From: CAIVAT01 sp037128705
GTDB lineage: Bacteria; Bacteroidota; Bacteroidia; Bacteroidales; FEN-979
NCBI GenBank assembly: GCA_037128705.1
Contig: JBAXVX010000001.1
Location: 186,001 to 250,000 of the forward strand
Direction: 5' to 3'
DNA length: 64,000 nt
The position numbers and the translations under genes were made by a program. The notes under the pieces were generated by a model. That model was not told the DNA's origin. It did not search any database and saw nothing but the letters and a program-made list of their open reading frames with translations. Positions 62,457 through 64,000 of this stretch are shown piece after piece. The stretch's first letter is position 1. The number at the start of each line of letters is the position of its first letter.

Positions 62457-63347
62457 TTATTGGGTTTTGGTCATCGATGCAGGGATCATGATGATGAAAT
62501 CGGCCTTTGCCGCGTCCTGTTTCGAAATGGTATCGATGTTTTCCTGTTCCTGGCAGGAGATGGTGAGTATTTTCAGGGTAAAACTTGTTTTACGGATAGC
62601 CTGGTTCACGTACCAGACGATGCCCTGGTAATTGTCGCTGTGATAGGAGCCGTTAAAGTGCAGGAAGGTCTTCTGTCCATATGCACCGCCCTTCATGATG
62701 AACTGGGCCATGGTGGCATCCTTGATCGCCTGGGCCTTGCCCAGGTTCATCGTTTGATGGGTAGGCTGCCCGTCGCCGGCGATCTTGTCGATGCTCGCAT
62801 AACATTCAAGTGAATCGGGATATTTGATTGGCAGCGAAGCGATCAGTCCGCGCTCCATGGCATTGATGCTGTCGAGACCTTCAAATCCCTTGAGGTTGAC
62901 GAGTGCTGCATACCTGCGGGGGATATTGGTTGCTATAAATTTGATGCCCTGCTCCCGCGCATAATCCATAATGGGTGCGTAGTTATTCTTGTAGTCAGGC
63001 CAGAGCTTGGCTTCGGCCTCAAAATCCTTCTTCCGGATCATTTTAGAAAGATACTCATTGATCAGGAGTTGGTTGTCGAGCTCAAACATCTCTGCACCAA
63101 GAACCAGGTTTTCCTTTTTTTCCTCATACATGCCTTTGGTCAGTTCAAGTTCCAGCCAGTGACAGATGGGATTGTCGTGCATCTCCCCGAAGAAAATGAT
63201 GTCGGAGTTTTTAGCCGCCTTCAGAATATCCCCCCAATCGGCTGTCCGGCCTTTCGAATTATAAACCTTGTAGGCGGGATTGTCACTTTTCATAGCCAGA
63301 AAAGGAAGGAGAAGAAATAAAAGGAAAAAAACTGTCTTGATTTTCAT
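62457..63347 (-). CDS. ChaN-like heme/iron-related periplasmic protein
   Basis: 296 residues with a signal peptide (MKIKTVFFLLFLLLPFLAM) but no lipobox cysteine. The ChaN/Tiki signature IIFFGEMHDNPICHWLELEL is clear, along with LGAEMFELDNQ and the NIPRRYAALV segment. ChaN of Campylobacter binds heme and is linked to iron uptake; whether this one binds heme is not shown. It lies 19 bases after cdd on the minus strand. Confidence 0.9.
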   Translation of the reverse strand: MKIKTVFFLLFLLLPFLAMKSDNPAYKVYNSKGRTADWGDILKAAKNSDIIFFGEMHDNPICHWLELELTKGMYEEKKENLVLGAEMFELDNQLLINEYLSKMIRKKDFEAEAKLWPDYKNNYAPIMDYAREQGIKFIATNIPRRYAALVNLKGFEGLDSINAMERGLIASLPIKYPDSLECYASIDKIAGDGQPTHQTMNLGKAQAIKDATMAQFIMKGGAYGQKTFLHFNGSYHSDNYQGIVWYVNQAIRKTSFTLKILTISCQEQENIDTISKQDAAKADFIIMIPASMTKTQ

Positions 63348-63366
63348 GGATAAGATTTATAGTGGA

Positions 63367-63855
63367 TTATTTTTTAAGTTCCTTTTCTATAAAGGCCAGC
63401 GGCAGCAAGGTCCCCATTCCCTGGATGACATACACCGGTCCGCTGTGACCGCCCAGGATAAGACGGATCTTGTTGTTGAATTTCATCTCATACTCCATAA
63501 CCGCCTGCCTGCACATGCCGCAGGGAGGCACCGGATCGGAAACCTCAAAGGAATCGGCTTTGGCCGTGATGGCGAGCGATGCCATCGGCACATCCGGGAA
63601 GGCCGATGCGGCGGCAAATACAGCCACTCTTTCGGCGCATAATCCGGCCGGGAATGACATGTTCTCCTGGTTGCTTCCTGTGAAGATAAGTCCGTTCGCC
63701 AGTTTCAGGGCCGCACCCACATGATATTTTGAATAGGGGGCGTATGAACTTTTTGTAGCCTCCTGAGCCTTTTCCAGCAATTCACGGTCAGAGGCAGCCA
63801 GGTCAGCCGGGGAATTAAAAACCTGGTAGGTGAAGGAATGGGTGATTTCTTTCAT
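63367..63855 (-). CDS. cdd: Cytidine deaminase
   Basis: 162 residues, the homotetrameric type. Zinc motifs CAERVAVFAA and PCGMCRQ supply three cysteines and the catalytic Glu. SYAPYSKYHVGAAL is the nucleoside-binding start. It deaminates cytidine and deoxycytidine to uridine forms. An acidic-tailed gene precedes it and chaN follows. Confidence 0.96.
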   Translation of the reverse strand: MKEITHSFTYQVFNSPADLAASDRELLEKAQEATKSSYAPYSKYHVGAALKLANGLIFTGSNQENMSFPAGLCAERVAVFAAASAFPDVPMASLAITAKADSFEVSDPVPPCGMCRQAVMEYEMKFNNKIRLILGGHSGPVYVIQGMGTLLPLAFIEKELKK

Positions 63856-63864
63856 GGGAGATTT

Positions 63865-64000
63865 TTATTCATCAGGGTTTTCATCATCATTTTCATCCCT
63901 GACAGGAATTTCAGGTTTTGGCTGAACATATTTCCCGGAAAGGATCGCCGCATATTTTTCAGGATCATTGATGGTTGCAATGGCGTATGCCAGGTCGGGA
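63865..64000 (-). CDS. C-terminal part of an unidentified protein (truncated at window edge)
   Basis: The minus strand reads in frame to the right edge with a C-terminus ending VRDENDDENPDE and a helical DLAYAIATINDPEKYAAIL stretch before it. It lies 9 bases upstream of cdd, so it is probably in the same operon. Too short to name; the acidic tail is low complexity. Confidence 0.6.
   Translation of the reverse strand, partial: PDLAYAIATINDPEKYAAILSGKYVQPKPEIPVRDENDDENPDE

Overview
The window is a dense chromosomal segment from a member of the Bacteroidota, most likely Bacteroidales-like. The evidence is gldM/gldN of the type IX secretion/gliding machinery at the left edge, the regulator-lptE-secG-groESL order, a GGxxxxPP-type Ig-like lipoprotein, an S46 dipeptidyl-peptidase, an HU/SPOR protein, a heterodimeric methylmalonyl-CoA mutase, and repeated TAnnTTTG promoter -7 boxes (with TTG/TTTG about 19-20 bp upstream in the best cases), which is the primary-sigma promoter of this phylum. 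No rRNA, tRNA, CRISPR array, IS element or prophage is visible. No stretch longer than 300 bases lacks a gene; the longest gaps (8769-8962, 49003-49231, 58675-58961) hold terminators, promoters or inverted repeats.

Layout. 1-940: end of gldM, then gldN. 1082-6942: recG, pheT and a sigma-54 activator without receiver domain. 7015-10931: lptE-like lipoprotein, a TPR-like protein, secG, groES, groEL. 11015-14679: DUF4468-like protein, rlmN, adenine deaminase, small ArsR regulator with a palindromic operator. 14676-17317: divergent Ig-like lipoprotein and yebC. 17350-19546 (minus): ackA followed 10 bp later by an orphan response regulator. 19734-26736: GH3-family protein, deoxynucleoside kinase, kdsB, HU-SPOR protein, trmB and a DPP11-type peptidase. 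27699-37313: a tightly packed plus-strand run mutA - response regulator - hybrid histidine kinase - outer-membrane protein - mutB - M16 peptidase - O-methyltransferase. 37334-40625: divergent purE versus hpt-adk-obg-PAP2. 40678-43488: small outer-membrane protein, a PNPOx/Nim-like flavoprotein, xseAB. 43526-51671 (minus): a NarXL-like kinase/regulator pair, amt, then panC-panD-flippase-like protein-rfaE2-radA. 51748-55392: M1 aminopeptidase and MFS transporter. 55531-58674: a 1047-residue He_PIG/LruC surface lipoprotein. 58962-64000: mnmA, M28 peptidase with PDZ domain, gtrA, chaN, cdd and a truncated acidic-tailed gene.

The most unusual signal is a scatter of short tandem repeats of 7 or 8 bp. 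An octamer AAGGTRAC forms 19 units after mnmA and recurs as about 7 units inside the MFS gene. A heptamer GTGACGC occurs at the obg/PAP2 junction, inside the M1 peptidase gene (opposite orientation) and before xseA. A third heptamer (ACGAATG/ATGAATG) bridges the M1 stop and the MFS start. Several arrays overlap stop or start codons or are translated into protein loops, which suggests a spreading or slippage-prone repeat system. The second notable feature is the two-component system and outer-membrane protein placed between the two subunit genes of methylmalonyl-CoA mutase, in what looks like a single transcription unit.
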